Below, piece by piece: positions 8,305 to 18,337 of a stretch of 64,000 nt of DNA. The DNA lies in NCBI GenBank assembly GCA_018697205.1, contig JABHTG010000057.1:1-64000 (forward strand). Reading direction: 5' to 3'. Source of the DNA: Nitrospina sp. (GTDB lineage: Bacteria > Nitrospinota > Nitrospinia > Nitrospinales > VA-1). The notes under the pieces are model-generated. The model saw only the letters and a program-made list of their open reading frames with translations. It was not told where the DNA came from and made no database searches. The number at the start of each line of letters is the position of its first letter. Positions within the stretch are counted from its first letter, which is position 1. Both the position numbers and the translations under genes were made by a program.

Positions 8305-9720
8305 ATGACTACCCAAGTTCGAGTTCGATTTGCACCAAGCCCAACAGGATACCTGCATATCGGCGGTGTTCGTACAGCCCTATTCAATTGGTTGTTTGCT
8401 CGTCATCATAAAGGAAAATTTATATTACGAATCGAAGATACTGATGCGTCCCGCTCCACTGAGGACTCGATTGACGAAATTATTGAATCGATGAAATGGC
8501 TGGGCTTAGATTGGGACGAAGGTCCATTTCGTCAAACTGAGCGCCAGTCCATATATAAAAAAAAAATAGATCAGCTTATAAGCGAGAAAAAAGCCTACCC
8601 TTGTTTTTGTACAGCAGAGGCGTTGGACCTGAAGAGAAAACAAGCACAAGCAAAAGGCCTGAAACCAAAATATGATGGCACCTGCCTCAACCGGTCAGAC
8701 AATCCGGAAGGGATTCCATTCGTTATCCGCTTTAAAGTACCAAAAGAGGGTTCCGTCACCGTAAAAGACACACTCCGTGGCAACATAGCTTTCCAAAATG
8801 CAGAACTCGACGACCTGATCATTCTGCGGTCTGACGGTACACCCACATACAATTTTGTTGTTGTGGTCGATGATGGCGACATGGGCATTACTCACGTTAT
8901 TCGAGGCGATGACCACCTGTCAAACACACCTAGGCAAGTGTTGCTTTACGACGGCCTTGGGTTGCCTTGCCCCAAGTTTGCTCACATTTCAATGATTCTA
9001 GGAGCAGATAAAACTCGACTCAGCAAACGCCATGGCGCAACCTCGGTTCTTGCCTATCGAGATATGGGCTATCTTCCTGACGCGCTAATCAATTATCTTG
9101 CTAGGCTCGGTTGGTCTCATGGAGACCAAGAAGTTTTCACTCAAGAAGAAATGATCCATAATTTCTCGCTGGAAAATATTACTACCTCCGCCGCAGTCTT
9201 CAATTCGGAAAAGCTTCAGTGGCTAAACCAAAAATATATTCAAAATGCTAACCCCATAAAACTTGCCACCAAACTTGAACCTTTTCTCATTAATCAAGGT
9301 CTTTTAGAAAAAGACCATATTCTTAGTAAAGAAGATATTGCTAAACCAATCCCATCTCTCAATCAAAGAGCTCAAACTCTCATTGAAATGGCACAAAAAT
9401 CAACCTTCTATTTTAAAAAAGAACTTACATTTGATGAGAAAGCGCGAGAGAAATTCCTAAATAACGATATCAAAGTTCACATTGAAAAACTTATTATCGC
9501 TATCAGTAAGATAGAATTTTTAGAACACGATTCTCTGGAAAATTTATTCAAAAAAATTGCGGAAGAGTCTGAACTCAAACTCGGGAAACTAGCTCAACCT
9601 GTACGTGTAGCACTCACAGGAGGTACCGTCAGCCCAGGAATCTATGACGTTATCTTGTTGCTCGGTAAAACTACTACCCTTCAGCGACTAAAAGAAGCAA
9701 TTCATTTTATTGAAAAATAA
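8305..9720 (+). CDS. gltX: Glutamyl-tRNA synthetase
   Basis: Class I aminoacyl-tRNA synthetase that charges tRNA-Glu; 471 residues, the usual length. The N-terminal Rossmann fold has the HIGH-type motif (PSPTGYLHIGG, about 11-21), a zinc-site-like CFC...YDGTC arrangement, and the KMSKS-type motif TRLSKRHGA near 238. The helical anticodon domain occupies the C-terminal third. A glutaminyl-tRNA synthetase gene lies about 2 kb further on the other strand, so this enzyme is probably discriminating. It appears to be transcribed alone. Confidence 0.97.
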   Translation: MTTQVRVRFAPSPTGYLHIGGVRTALFNWLFARHHKGKFILRIEDTDASRSTEDSIDEIIESMKWLGLDWDEGPFRQTERQSIYKKKIDQLISEKKAYPCFCTAEALDLKRKQAQAKGLKPKYDGTCLNRSDNPEGIPFVIRFKVPKEGSVTVKDTLRGNIAFQNAELDDLIILRSDGTPTYNFVVVVDDGDMGITHVIRGDDHLSNTPRQVLLYDGLGLPCPKFAHISMILGADKTRLSKRHGATSVLAYRDMGYLPDALINYLARLGWSHGDQEVFTQEEMIHNFSLENITTSAAVFNSEKLQWLNQKYIQNANPIKLATKLEPFLINQGLLEKDHILSKEDIAKPIPSLNQRAQTLIEMAQKSTFYFKKELTFDEKAREKFLNNDIKVHIEKLIIAISKIEFLEHDSLENLFKKIAEESELKLGKLAQPVRVALTGGTVSPGIYDVILLLGKTTTLQRLKEAIHFIEK

Positions 9721-9864
9721 AGTTAAAAGCTAATTCCTCCTGATTATCCACAAGATAGCTAAAACTTGAAGATTAAGAGCCGAAAAGGTTCAAAATTTCT
9801 GTTCCATTAGACAATTTAATATAAGACACTCAAAAATATATACATACTAGACCATTATTTTTGT

Positions 9865-9893
9865 TTGACAATACACTATATTGTATATATTTT
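9865..9893 (+). promoter_or_regulatory. Sigma70-type promoter before the small GKFP genes
   Basis: A perfect -35 hexamer TTGACA (9865-9870) is followed after 17 bp by TATTTT (9888-9893). The spacer contains an ATACA/TGTAT inverted repeat. It points at the small-gene pair starting at 9982. Confidence 0.5.
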
Positions 9894-9904
9894 GTCTAAC
9901 GACA

Positions 9905-9924
9905 CTAGATATAGCAATATCTAG
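9905..9924. promoter_or_regulatory. Perfect 20-bp palindrome, likely operator
   Basis: CTAGATAT (9905-9912) and ATATCTAG (9917-9924) are exact inverted 8-bp arms around AGCA. It sits about 12 bp after the predicted -10 box, in the transcribed leader of the small-gene pair, a place for a repressor site or a 5' hairpin. The binding protein is unknown. Confidence 0.5.
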
Positions 9925-9981
9925 CCTACTTTGCCACTTCTTTATTGAAGACAACCGTCATTCACTAATAAGGGAGACCTA

Positions 9982-10161
9982 ATGCATACCGAGAGAAACT
10001 CTGTAGAATCTCAACTACTCACAAGGTGCAACATTCTAGAATCTCAGGTAGAGGCTTTAACAAAAAAAAACACAAAGCCTCCTAAAAATCTTCGCATAAA
10101 GGATAATGCCCAAGAAGGAGCATGGAAAGAAGTTACAGGAATAGGAAAATTCCCCGCATAA
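9982..10161 (+). CDS. Small GKFP-motif protein, copy 1
   Basis: A 59-residue cytoplasmic protein with a good ribosome site (AAGGGAGACCTA before the ATG). It starts with a polar, possibly coiled-coil helix and ends with GAWKEVTGIGKFPA. The next gene ends in a matching segment (WQEIEGVGKFPKN): the shared pattern is W-x-E-[VI]-x-G-[IV]-GKFP. Two neighbours sharing this tail argue strongly that both are real genes of one small family. I do not recognise the family, and the function is unknown. Confidence 0.65.
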   Translation: MHTERNSVESQLLTRCNILESQVEALTKKNTKPPKNLRIKDNAQEGAWKEVTGIGKFPA

Positions 10162-10216
10162 ATAATTAAAGTTTTTTGCAGCACACCTTTTTATAAACAA
10201 TGATAAAGGAGAGCCT

Positions 10217-10486
10217 ATGGCTACCCCGAAATACATTGAGTTTTTAAATTCAACCGGAGCCGATATCGATGCAAACCAACAGTCCCCCAAGGTACAGGAT
10301 ACATCGGAACAACTAAACATCTCAGAACTTAAAGCACATATAGCGAAAGGGTTACCTTCTACCATGCATGCAGAGGTTGATGACTTACCGTTTAAAATAA
10401 AAACTACCGAGTGGGAATGGCAAGAAATAGAAGGAGTAGGAAAATTCCCAAAAAACTATAAACCTGACTTTTTAGGGTTCGATTAA
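10217..10486 (+). CDS. Small GKFP-motif protein, copy 2
   Basis: An 89-residue, mostly acidic soluble protein preceded by AAAGGAGAG. The C-terminal part WEWQEIEGVGKFPKNYKP is related to the end of the 59-residue protein 55 bp upstream; the N-terminal halves differ. No signal peptide, Cys motif or membrane segment is present. Downstream a GTTACC/GGTAAC hairpin (10501-10518) lies before a run of T residues, a weak terminator candidate. Function unknown. Confidence 0.75.
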   Translation: MATPKYIEFLNSTGADIDANQQSPKVQDTSEQLNISELKAHIAKGLPSTMHAEVDDLPFKIKTTEWEWQEIEGVGKFPKNYKPDFLGFD

Positions 10487-10606
10487 TTTTCTACAACTTT
10501 GTTACCCTTTTCGGTAACCCGCAACTTGGTGAATTTTTTTACTTTTTAGTGATCCCTAAGTAGCTGAAAAAAATAGGTTGGCTCTTTACACCAACTTTCA
10601 AGGTGC

Positions 10607-11512
10607 TTAGCTATTATCTTTAAATCTAATTTTCTCTACGTTTTCCAGAAAGGAAATATGCGACTCAAGCATAACCATATCTTTTTTAATTTTGCTGAGT
10701 AATATCTTAATATCAGACTCAGATTTCCCCAGCTTTGCCAGATCCGGGTCAAGTTTAAGTCTCTCCCTTTCCTTTATATCCTCCATATTGCTAATGATCA
10801 CACCTATAAACAGATTAAAAAAAATAAAAGTCGCAAGTAAAACAAAGCTCACAAAATAAAACCACCCTAAAAAAGGAAACGCCATTGATTTTTCACACAA
10901 CTCCTCCATCCCAGAATAGCCATAGTTTTGGCAACCATATATGGCTGTATACATTATATCAGTCCAATCCTCTAGAGTAGCTACTCGAAAAAGACTCAAT
11001 AGCGATATGTGAAGACTTTCAAAGTGAATAGGATCATTTTCACGAAACAGAAAAGTTCCCAAACACGCATAAATATAAAATAAAATAAATAATAAGACAC
11101 CTATGTACCCTAGAGATGGGATGCTTTTTAAAAGCGTATTCACTATCAACTTTAGCTCTTGGATAGTGCCTACTAACCTTACAATTCGCAATACCCTGAG
11201 AAGCCTTAATACAATAACAGACTGACCATCAAATGGTAGAAAACAAGCACTGACTATAATAAAATCAAATATGTTCCACCCATCCTTAAAAAACTCGTGA
11301 ATCCTTGGTCCAAATGAAATTAGTTTGAGGCAGATTTCAAGAACAAACAGTCCTAAAATAATACTGTCTAGCAAATGCAATATCGTTCCATATTCATTAG
11401 AAATTTCAGGGTAGGAGTCCAAACCCACTACAATGCCCGACAAAAGAATTACTCCTATGAAAAATATTTGAAATTTTTTTGACTCAGTGAAAATTCTTAG
11501 TTGTTTTTGCAT
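10607..11512 (-). CDS. Voltage-gated Na+ channel-like protein (NaChBac type)
   Basis: Single-domain 6-TM ion channel of 301 residues. S4 is RLLRVLRIVRLV, with Arg at every third position (about residues 103-114), the voltage sensor. The pore loop carries TLEDWTDIMY; TLExW is the selectivity-filter pattern of bacterial sodium channels, and its Glu points to Na+ preference. S6 (FVLLATFIFFNLFIGVII) leads into a C-terminal helical coiled coil, as in NaChBac relatives that assemble as tetramers. It stands alone, in the same direction as glnS. Confidence 0.88.
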   Translation of the reverse strand: MQKQLRIFTESKKFQIFFIGVILLSGIVVGLDSYPEISNEYGTILHLLDSIILGLFVLEICLKLISFGPRIHEFFKDGWNIFDFIIVSACFLPFDGQSVIVLRLLRVLRIVRLVGTIQELKLIVNTLLKSIPSLGYIGVLLFILFYIYACLGTFLFRENDPIHFESLHISLLSLFRVATLEDWTDIMYTAIYGCQNYGYSGMEELCEKSMAFPFLGWFYFVSFVLLATFIFFNLFIGVIISNMEDIKERERLKLDPDLAKLGKSESDIKILLSKIKKDMVMLESHISFLENVEKIRFKDNS

Positions 11513-11615
11513 TACGGCTCCAAAAATTTATCGACAAGCTTCAAGTTGTCAAATGAAAGATGACCTAAAGTTTTTCACTTTAGAAAAATCACTTTTCTTT
11601 TTTTAATTTTAATAT

Positions 11616-13313
11616 CTACTTATTTTGCTTTGTGATTTTTGCCCAAGTATCTCGTAGTGTTACAGCGCGGTTAAATACTGGGCTATCAGGAGTAAAATCT
11701 TTTAAATCAGCACAAAAGTAACCCATCCGTAAAAATTGAAACTGGGCCCCTGGCTTTGCACTAGCTAAAGCAGGTTCGATTTTACAGTCTTGCAAAATTT
11801 CCATAGACTCTGCATTGAGTGCAAACTTCCCATCAACCCACTCTTGCTCATTTGCAGGATTTTCATCTATGAATAGATGATTGTATATTCTAACCTCTGC
11901 TTTTCTTGCTTGCTTTACCGATACCCAATGAAGCGTCCCCTTAATTTTTCTTCCTGCTGTAGGACCACCTGTTTTTGAATCTGGATCATAAGTACACTTT
12001 AATTCAGTAATAGCCCCGTTTCTATCTTTTATAACTTCTTCACATTTAACAATGTAAGCATGTTTTAGCCGTACTTCTTTTCCTGGCGCAAGACGAAAAA
12101 ATTTTTTTGGCGGGTCTTCCATAAAGTCTTCTTGCTCAATATAAAGTTCTCTTGAAAATGGCACCATTCTAGTACCAGATTGTGGATCTTCAGGGTTATT
12201 TTCAGCATAAAGCTCTTCTATTTGTCCTTCAGGATAATTTGTAATAGTTAATTTTAAAGGTCGCAAAACTGCCATCACTCGTGTAGCCCTCTTATTAAGA
12301 TCTTCTCGTAAGCAATGCTCTAACAATGCCATTTCGACTGTACTATTGGCTTTAGCAACTCCTATTCGCTCACAAAAATCACGTATCGCTTCAGGCGTAT
12401 ATCCGCGACGTCTCATCCCTGAAATAGTAGGCATACGCGGATCATCCCAACCAGACACATGCTTTTCGTTTACCAATTTTAAAAGTTTACGTTTACTCAA
12501 TAAAGTAAAACCTAGATTGAGACGCGCGAATTCTATTTGCTGCGGGTGATAAATATTGAGTTTTTCAATAATCCAGTCATAGAGCGGGCGATGATCTTTA
12601 AATTCTAAGGTACAGATCGAATGCGTAATTTTTTCAATAGAATCTGACTGACCATGTGCAAAATCATACATTGGATATATACACCACGTATCACCCGTGC
12701 GATGATGCTTAGCCCTAAGAATGCGGTAGATTACTGGGTCACGCATATTGAGATTACCTGAAGTCATATCAATCTTAGCACGAAGAACTTTAGCCCCATC
12801 AAGGAACTCACCATTTTTCATTCGCTTAAAAAGATCTAGGTTCTCTTCCATGGAGCGGTTACGAAACGGACTGTTTTGCCCAGCCTCCGTTAGTGTCCCA
12901 CGATACTTCCTTATTTCATCAGCATCCAAATCATCTACATATGCCACTTCTTTTTTTATTAAACATATTGCCCAGTCATATAATTGATCAAAGTACTCAG
13001 AGGTATAACGTATTTTATCTGCCCAACTAAAACCTAGCCATTTGACATCTTCAATAATAGATTTAACGTAGACATTTTCCTCTTTGAGAGGGTTAGTATC
13101 ATCAAAACGTAGGTTGCATGTTCCTCCAAACTCAATAGCAAGACCAAAGTTGAGACAAATAGATTTAGCATGACCAATGTGGAGAAACCCATTTGGTTCA
13201 GGTGGAAAGCGCGTACAAATACGGCCTTTCCACTTATTCGTTTTTATACCTTCTTTAACAATTTCTCGAATAAAATTGGAATGATTTAAGTCAGTATTGT
13301 TTTGTTTATTCAT
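11616..13313 (-). CDS. glnS: Glutaminyl-tRNA synthetase
   Basis: Class I synthetase charging tRNA-Gln directly; 565 residues, like the proteobacterial enzyme. Motifs: [15 protein letters not shown] (HIGH, about 38-52) and LLSKRKL (KMSKS type, about 272), followed by the two beta-barrel anticodon domains. Its presence means the cell need not rely on the Glu-tRNA-Gln amidotransferase route, although gatCAB could still exist elsewhere. GlnRS is patchy in bacteria and is usually regarded as acquired by transfer from eukaryotes, so it has some taxonomic value. Confidence 0.97.
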   Translation of the reverse strand: MNKQNNTDLNHSNFIREIVKEGIKTNKWKGRICTRFPPEPNGFLHIGHAKSICLNFGLAIEFGGTCNLRFDDTNPLKEENVYVKSIIEDVKWLGFSWADKIRYTSEYFDQLYDWAICLIKKEVAYVDDLDADEIRKYRGTLTEAGQNSPFRNRSMEENLDLFKRMKNGEFLDGAKVLRAKIDMTSGNLNMRDPVIYRILRAKHHRTGDTWCIYPMYDFAHGQSDSIEKITHSICTLEFKDHRPLYDWIIEKLNIYHPQQIEFARLNLGFTLLSKRKLLKLVNEKHVSGWDDPRMPTISGMRRRGYTPEAIRDFCERIGVAKANSTVEMALLEHCLREDLNKRATRVMAVLRPLKLTITNYPEGQIEELYAENNPEDPQSGTRMVPFSRELYIEQEDFMEDPPKKFFRLAPGKEVRLKHAYIVKCEEVIKDRNGAITELKCTYDPDSKTGGPTAGRKIKGTLHWVSVKQARKAEVRIYNHLFIDENPANEQEWVDGKFALNAESMEILQDCKIEPALASAKPGAQFQFLRMGYFCADLKDFTPDSPVFNRAVTLRDTWAKITKQNK

Positions 13314-13381
13314 TGACAGTTATTTTCAAAATCTAGATTAAAAAAGGAAAGGCATTCTATCATAATCAGAAAAACCAAATA

Positions 13382-15388
13382 CTACGCTTCATTTGCAAGC
13401 TCTGATATATCCTTAACCTTTACTTTGTCTTGAAGGTTTTTGGCCTTGAGGGCATCCTCGAGCATCAGAACACAGAATGGGCAGGAAACTGCAATGGTAT
13501 CTGGATTAGCTTCCATAAGTTGATCAATACGCTGGTGACTCATGCGTTTACTAGTTTTTTCTTCTAATAAAAATCGTCCGCCACCTGCTCCGCAGCAAGA
13601 GCCATTTTCTCGACTGGCATCAACTTCCATCACTTCTCCAGACTCTGAGCTATGAGCTATTATTTTACGCGGTTCATCATATATTTTATTATGACGACCA
13701 AGATAGCAAGAGTCGTGGTAAACCACATTACCTGACTCTCTTCTCTTACCAATGTCATTACCTTCTTTTATAAGGTATTCTAGCAATTCAGAGTGGTGTA
13801 TAACATCGAGATCAACACCAAACTCAGAGTACTCATTCTTAAGTGAATTAAAACAATGTGGACAATGTGTAACAATTTTAATAATAGATTTTTCTTTAAA
13901 TAGTTCAGCATTTCTTGATGCAAGCAGGTCAAAAAGGTATTCGTTCCCTGCGCGCCTAGCTGGATCACCTGTACAGCCTTCATCATTTCCAAGAATAGAG
14001 AAATCAACTCCGGCAGATCTTAAAGAATGAACCACTGACTCAGCAATCTTTTTTCCTCTATCATCAAATGCACCGTTACAACCAACAAAATAGAGATATT
14101 CCGTAGGATTATTTTTGTCCCAAATCTTAACATCTAATTCTTTTGCCCAGTCGGAGCGGGTATTGCGACCAAACCCCCATGGATTTGATTGCGTTTCTAA
14201 AGACTTGAATACATTGATAAACTCACTGGGATAACGATTTTCCATGAGCACAAGCCCTCGCCTTAAATCAACTATCTTGTTAACGTACTCAATCATGACT
14301 GGACACTCCTCTTCACAAGCACCGCAAGTGGTACACGACCAAAGTGTTTCATCGTTAATCACCCCACCTAACAAAACTGAAATATTCCGTTTTTCTTGGC
14401 CTTTACCAAGCAAAGATTGGGCTTCATCGTTAAGATGATCGCGTAAGTCAACTGTCAACTGTTTTGGAGAAAGAGGTTTATCACTTGCTAAAGCAGGACA
14501 AACAACATCGCATCGTCCGCATTCGGTGCAACTATGGAGATCAAGCAGTTTTTTCCACGAAAACTCATCAATCTTTGAGACTCCAAAAATTCCCTGTTCC
14601 TCATTCTCAAAATCAATACGGTGAAGTCCGTTACCCTTTTCCGGAATTCGAGAAAAAAATACGTTTGGAATTGAAGTAACAATATGTAAATGTTTCGAAT
14701 TAGGAAGCAAAGTCAAAAAATATAGAACACAAACAACGTGGGTCCAATAAGCTAGGTTATGAATATTCACTACAAAATCAGAACCGTAAATATTTAGTAT
14801 AGGTGCAATTGACCTACCTATCCAAATTCCACTAAGCTCTAATTGATGATTTCTGGCCTGCCATCCCGCGTCAAAAAATGCATCACTAACCATTATTAAA
14901 ATAATTAAAGAAAGTATAACAATACCTTCAGCAGACAAGGTGAGTCTTTTAGGTTTTTTTACTAACCTCCTATACAAAGCATAGCTCGCTGCTAAACTTA
15001 CCAGAACAACAAATAGATCTTTTAATAAATAATAAGGCGCTTCTACCCACCCTAAACTAAACTCCACTGATGGGGAAAAACCGATTATAAAAAACCATAT
15101 TGCCCTCAATAGTAGTACAAGAAATCCCCAGAAAATAAATGCATGCATCCAACCTGATTTAGCTTCCTTAAGAATTTTTGTTTGGAAAATAGCAATTCGA
15201 ACTGTATTCCAAAGTCTTGTTATAGGCTTATTAAATCTATTCTCAGAGGCAGCTTGCAGTAAGACTTTATACTTAGGCCACAAAACGAAAAAAAAACGTG
15301 TAGCCGCCAGTATTACAAGAAAACCTAAAATAAAAGGCTGTAAGTCCTGAGAAACCCATTCAAATGCGCGGTTTTGAGAAGCGTTCAT
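13382..15388 (-). CDS. HdrD/NarI-like membrane Fe-S oxidoreductase
   Basis: Integral membrane electron-transfer protein of 668 residues. The N-terminal 230 residues hold five to six TM helices like the cytochrome b subunit NarI. Two [4Fe-4S] motifs follow (CTECGRCDVVCP and CTTCGACEEECP), then two CCG-type cysteine-rich domains (HCPHCFNSL, HDSCYLGRH, NGSCCGAGGG) as in HdrD/HdrB. Relatives with this architecture pass electrons from electron-transfer flavoprotein to menaquinone during acyl-CoA oxidation. No etf gene is adjacent, so that role is inference. It follows glnS with only a short gap in the opposite transcriptional order and probably has its own promoter. Confidence 0.88.
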   Translation of the reverse strand: MNASQNRAFEWVSQDLQPFILGFLVILAATRFFFVLWPKYKVLLQAASENRFNKPITRLWNTVRIAIFQTKILKEAKSGWMHAFIFWGFLVLLLRAIWFFIIGFSPSVEFSLGWVEAPYYLLKDLFVVLVSLAASYALYRRLVKKPKRLTLSAEGIVILSLIILIMVSDAFFDAGWQARNHQLELSGIWIGRSIAPILNIYGSDFVVNIHNLAYWTHVVCVLYFLTLLPNSKHLHIVTSIPNVFFSRIPEKGNGLHRIDFENEEQGIFGVSKIDEFSWKKLLDLHSCTECGRCDVVCPALASDKPLSPKQLTVDLRDHLNDEAQSLLGKGQEKRNISVLLGGVINDETLWSCTTCGACEEECPVMIEYVNKIVDLRRGLVLMENRYPSEFINVFKSLETQSNPWGFGRNTRSDWAKELDVKIWDKNNPTEYLYFVGCNGAFDDRGKKIAESVVHSLRSAGVDFSILGNDEGCTGDPARRAGNEYLFDLLASRNAELFKEKSIIKIVTHCPHCFNSLKNEYSEFGVDLDVIHHSELLEYLIKEGNDIGKRRESGNVVYHDSCYLGRHNKIYDEPRKIIAHSSESGEVMEVDASRENGSCCGAGGGRFLLEEKTSKRMSHQRIDQLMEANPDTIAVSCPFCVLMLEDALKAKNLQDKVKVKDISELANEA

Positions 15389-15660
15389 TTAAAACCTATT
15401 ATCTTCAATAATTCATTAAAGATACAATTTAGAAACAATAAGCCTACATAATTAAACCATCATACCCAAAGCAGATACTAGAAACTAGTTCTTTGATTTT
15501 TCAAGAATTACTCTCTAAATTAAGCTTTGGTTGTGCTATATTGTTAGAGATATTGTATTTTTGGCGGACTATTATAACGGTGACTAAATAACAACTTAGA
15601 ATTATTTTTTTAGACACTCTTGAGCTTTTACTGAGACAACTAGTATTTTGATGGAGGCCT

Positions 15661-16569
15661 TTGATCTTAGTGACACTTTTTTATCGCGGAACTCAGTGGA
15701 CCTTTTTAAAAGGACTTTTAGGTAGTATTGCCATTCTACTAACTTCCAATGCCAGCGCAATTCCAGTCGGCGATGCTTACGAAACTGGTCAAGCTGAGTT
15801 CCAAACATCCGAAAACTTTCAACCTAGAAACGAAGTCCCTCCTGTATTTCATCCATCCCTGAACCCAGGTTCAAACGATAAATTTAATGAAGCACACCCT
15901 ATTCCTGATTATATAAAAAAGATTTCTAAGAATAAGCCTTACTCGACCTATTATCAACAATTGCTCGAGGTCGATCCGATCGATCAGGTTCAAAGTAAGA
16001 TTTTTGACGAGCAAGCTTTTCGTTCAGTCCAGAAAATAGGTGTTTTAGGCTTTGAAAACCAAACTGCCGATCCATTCAAAGATAAAGAAGCCGGCCGTAT
16101 AATAGCAGAGCAGGTTTCTAGAGAACTCCAATCTATGGAGGACTATTTTATCATTCCGCCTGTTAAATTAAATGAAGATGCGCGAATCAGAATAGCAACA
16201 CAAGTCCCCGATAATAAGACAAGTCAAATTAGTTCGTCCCACTTTGAGAACAAACCAGCTGTCCCAGTTATGCCCAACTCAAATAATAAAGTTGATGCAG
16301 TAATGATTGGGGCTGTCACTAAATACATAGGTTCCTATCGAAACCGAAATGGAAAAATAAAAAAAAGTTTTTCCAGTAAAGTTGAGTTTGGATCATTTTT
16401 GGTTAGCACCCGGTCAGGGCAGGTGATTTGGGGATCCCGTTTTATTGGGGCACAACCTATTGGTCTTGTAAGCTCTGGTTCAAAATGGCTCAGTAAGAAG
16501 CAACTATCCCAAAGAGCAATTAAAAAGGTGTTAAAAGCATTTCGTCAAAATAAAAATAATTTGAAATAA
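15661..16569 (+). CDS. CsgG/GNA1162-like envelope protein
   Basis: Exported protein of about 300 residues. After a hydrophobic export segment (LLGSIAILLTSNASA) and a 90-residue polar region comes a domain with IGVLGFENQTADPF, then VDAVMIGAVTKYIG and STRSGQVIWGSRF, the order seen in CsgG-like and GNA1162-type lipoproteins that build envelope assemblies. No lipobox Cys is seen. Start is uncertain: TTG 15661 is only 3 bp after GGAGG, while an in-frame GTG at 15670 is 12 bp after it. The next gene follows after 22 bp, so the two are probably co-transcribed. Confidence 0.7.
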   Translation: MILVTLFYRGTQWTFLKGLLGSIAILLTSNASAIPVGDAYETGQAEFQTSENFQPRNEVPPVFHPSLNPGSNDKFNEAHPIPDYIKKISKNKPYSTYYQQLLEVDPIDQVQSKIFDEQAFRSVQKIGVLGFENQTADPFKDKEAGRIIAEQVSRELQSMEDYFIIPPVKLNEDARIRIATQVPDNKTSQISSSHFENKPAVPVMPNSNNKVDAVMIGAVTKYIGSYRNRNGKIKKSFSSKVEFGSFLVSTRSGQVIWGSRFIGAQPIGLVSSGSKWLSKKQLSQRAIKKVLKAFRQNKNNLK

Positions 16570-16591
16570 AAATATTCAGCATATTAAAACT

Positions 16592-17353
16592 ATGGCAAAG
16601 ACCAATCCATATGACTCAGTATCACAAAACCCGAGCTTAACGGAGCAGCAGATCTTAAAAAAAAAGAAAATTTGGAGAAATTTATTTTTTTTAAATCTCT
16701 GCATAACTCTTTTGTTAATAGGGCTTTATTGGGTTCCTGTAAAAATGGTTCAACTAGAAAGTTTTGTAGATTCGCCAAGCGTAAACCTTCCTAAAGAAGG
16801 TGTTGTCCCCATTAGCAGCACCAGCCCTACCCAAACTGTAAAAGGTTCTATAGCATCAAACCTCCTCGAAACTAAACTTACAGTAATAAATGCATCGTCA
16901 GAAAATGACTGGGTTTACTTCGATTTTTCAAGCGGGAAAGTGGTAGACATTCATGATAAAACATCTCTCGAATGGGATTTAGCATTTCGGAGAAGTAAGG
17001 TTATCTCGAACGGAGGCGCAACCAATAAGTTTGGGAAGGCAGGATTGATCAATTTAGGCTCGCTAAACTTTGATCAAGTGGTAGATGTGCCACTCGACAA
17101 TTATACCCAAGATACAGCCACAAAAACAGAAACAGAAAATCCTATCCTTTTGAAATGGTACTCCTATAACTACCTAACTCATAAACTTTCAGCTAAGTCC
17201 AATACCTATGCTGTAAAAACAGCCAACCATAAATATGTGAAAGTTAAATTTCTTGATTTTTACTGCTCTAATAAAGAAACTGGCTGCATCAAAATGCAGT
17301 ATGTCTATCAAGATAATGGCACAAATCAATTTACTAAATCGGCTTCTGGTTAG
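16592..17353 (+). CDS. HmuY-family protein, membrane anchored
   Basis: Inner-membrane-anchored protein of 253 residues. A cytoplasmic N-terminus precedes one TM segment (FFLNLCITLLLIGLYWVPV, about 32-50). The periplasmic domain has the HmuY-type signature: WVYFDFSSGKVV, then LEWDLAFRRSKVISNGG, and a C-terminal segment with a Cys pair (YCSNKETGC). HmuY proteins bind haem in Bacteroidetes, but wide bacterial relatives keep only the fold, so haem binding here is unproven. It sits 22 bp after the CsgG-like gene. Confidence 0.7.
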   Translation: MAKTNPYDSVSQNPSLTEQQILKKKKIWRNLFFLNLCITLLLIGLYWVPVKMVQLESFVDSPSVNLPKEGVVPISSTSPTQTVKGSIASNLLETKLTVINASSENDWVYFDFSSGKVVDIHDKTSLEWDLAFRRSKVISNGGATNKFGKAGLINLGSLNFDQVVDVPLDNYTQDTATKTETENPILLKWYSYNYLTHKLSAKSNTYAVKTANHKYVKVKFLDFYCSNKETGCIKMQYVYQDNGTNQFTKSASG

Positions 17354-17496
17354 ATCCCACGCGCTAACAAAATTATTTCCGCATTTAATAAAAAGCAAAC
17401 AGGGTATGTTCAAGATGTAATGAACATGCTATTTTGTTCTACACAATTTATGAAGGGTTTGATTTTCAGTATAGGTTAATTTTTTTGGAGGAAGTT

Positions 17497-18072
17497 ATGT
17501 CATCGTTTAAAGAAATACTTTTCGGTAAATACGCTGGAGTCGGGCTCGGCTCTGCAGTGGAAGAGATGCAAAAAAAATATAGCAAAAAAAAAGGCCGGCG
17601 GTTTAACCATGATAATATTACCTATGAGATTAGTCGAGGTGGCGTCGTTGATGAAAGTATGCAGTTTGAGGTCAGCTCGAAGATCCCTCAAGATGAAGTC
17701 AAGAATGATAAGGACATGAAAAGTTATTTCGCAGAAATTAAAAAACTTGCAACAAAGTTCACAAATAAACCTGTTTCCATAGAAATGGAAAATATTGTTC
17801 TAGACACAAATAGAAATACAGAAAAAGAGAGAGATTACGTAAAGCTTCTTTACCGCTATCCATTGAATGACCTATACAGTGATAAGGGAATGTTAGAAAA
17901 AACCGAAAAAATGCTTCAAAATAAGTCTAAGTTGAATGCAAGGGGTGCCTTGACAGAACAAGGTAATGTAGCGCTTCAACTAGTACAAGAAACCACCCAA
18001 AATTTTGCTCGCCAAAATATTGAGGACCTGATTAGTGCCAATAAGCAGGTAAGGATCAAGATAACAGGTTAA
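17497..18072 (+). CDS. Conserved-looking hypothetical protein
   Basis: 191-residue soluble, charged protein with no signal peptide. The start at 17497 is set by TTGGAGGAAGTT; a longer frame from 17434 has no RBS. It begins KEILFGKYAGVGLGSAVEEM and has a long basic and acidic middle (residues about 65-130) that could be alpha/beta. I do not recognise it. It is followed after 6 bp by a small membrane-protein gene, so the two probably form one unit. Confidence 0.7.
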   Translation: MSSFKEILFGKYAGVGLGSAVEEMQKKYSKKKGRRFNHDNITYEISRGGVVDESMQFEVSSKIPQDEVKNDKDMKSYFAEIKKLATKFTNKPVSIEMENIVLDTNRNTEKERDYVKLLYRYPLNDLYSDKGMLEKTEKMLQNKSKLNARGALTEQGNVALQLVQETTQNFARQNIEDLISANKQVRIKITG

Positions 18073-18078
18073 ATATTC

Positions 18079-18258
18079 ATGGGTCGTTTAGCTTATTATT
18101 TAGGAAGAGCATTACAACTGTTAGGACTTGCTACTATAACCTCGGTAGTTATACTTTTTTTTGGCAGGTGGAAAATGGAACCTCTTCTCTATCTATCAAT
18201 ATTAGGGATAATTGAGTTTTACGGTGGAACCTGGCTTCTTGGAAAAAAAGAAACTTAG
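18079..18258 (+). CDS. Small two-TM membrane protein
   Basis: 59 residues with two hydrophobic segments (LGLATITSVVILFF and LLYLSILGIIEFYGG) joined by a short basic turn. It starts 6 bp after the preceding stop and ends 80 bp before the DUF420-like gene. The regular membrane topology and tight packing between genes support a real gene. Function unknown; an accessory subunit for the neighbouring membrane protein is a guess. Confidence 0.6.
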   Translation: MGRLAYYLGRALQLLGLATITSVVILFFGRWKMEPLLYLSILGIIEFYGGTWLLGKKET

Positions 18259-18337
18259 TAAAAAATCAAACCAAGCTCCTTATATCTCCTTATGGATTGG
18301 CAACTAATCAGATTTTTTTTCAGATATCAAACAATAT

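Noticed and set aside
10501-10518. GTTACC/GGTAAC hairpin as a terminator
   Set aside because: Stem of only six pairs and the T-run is about 16 bp away, so termination is doubtful.
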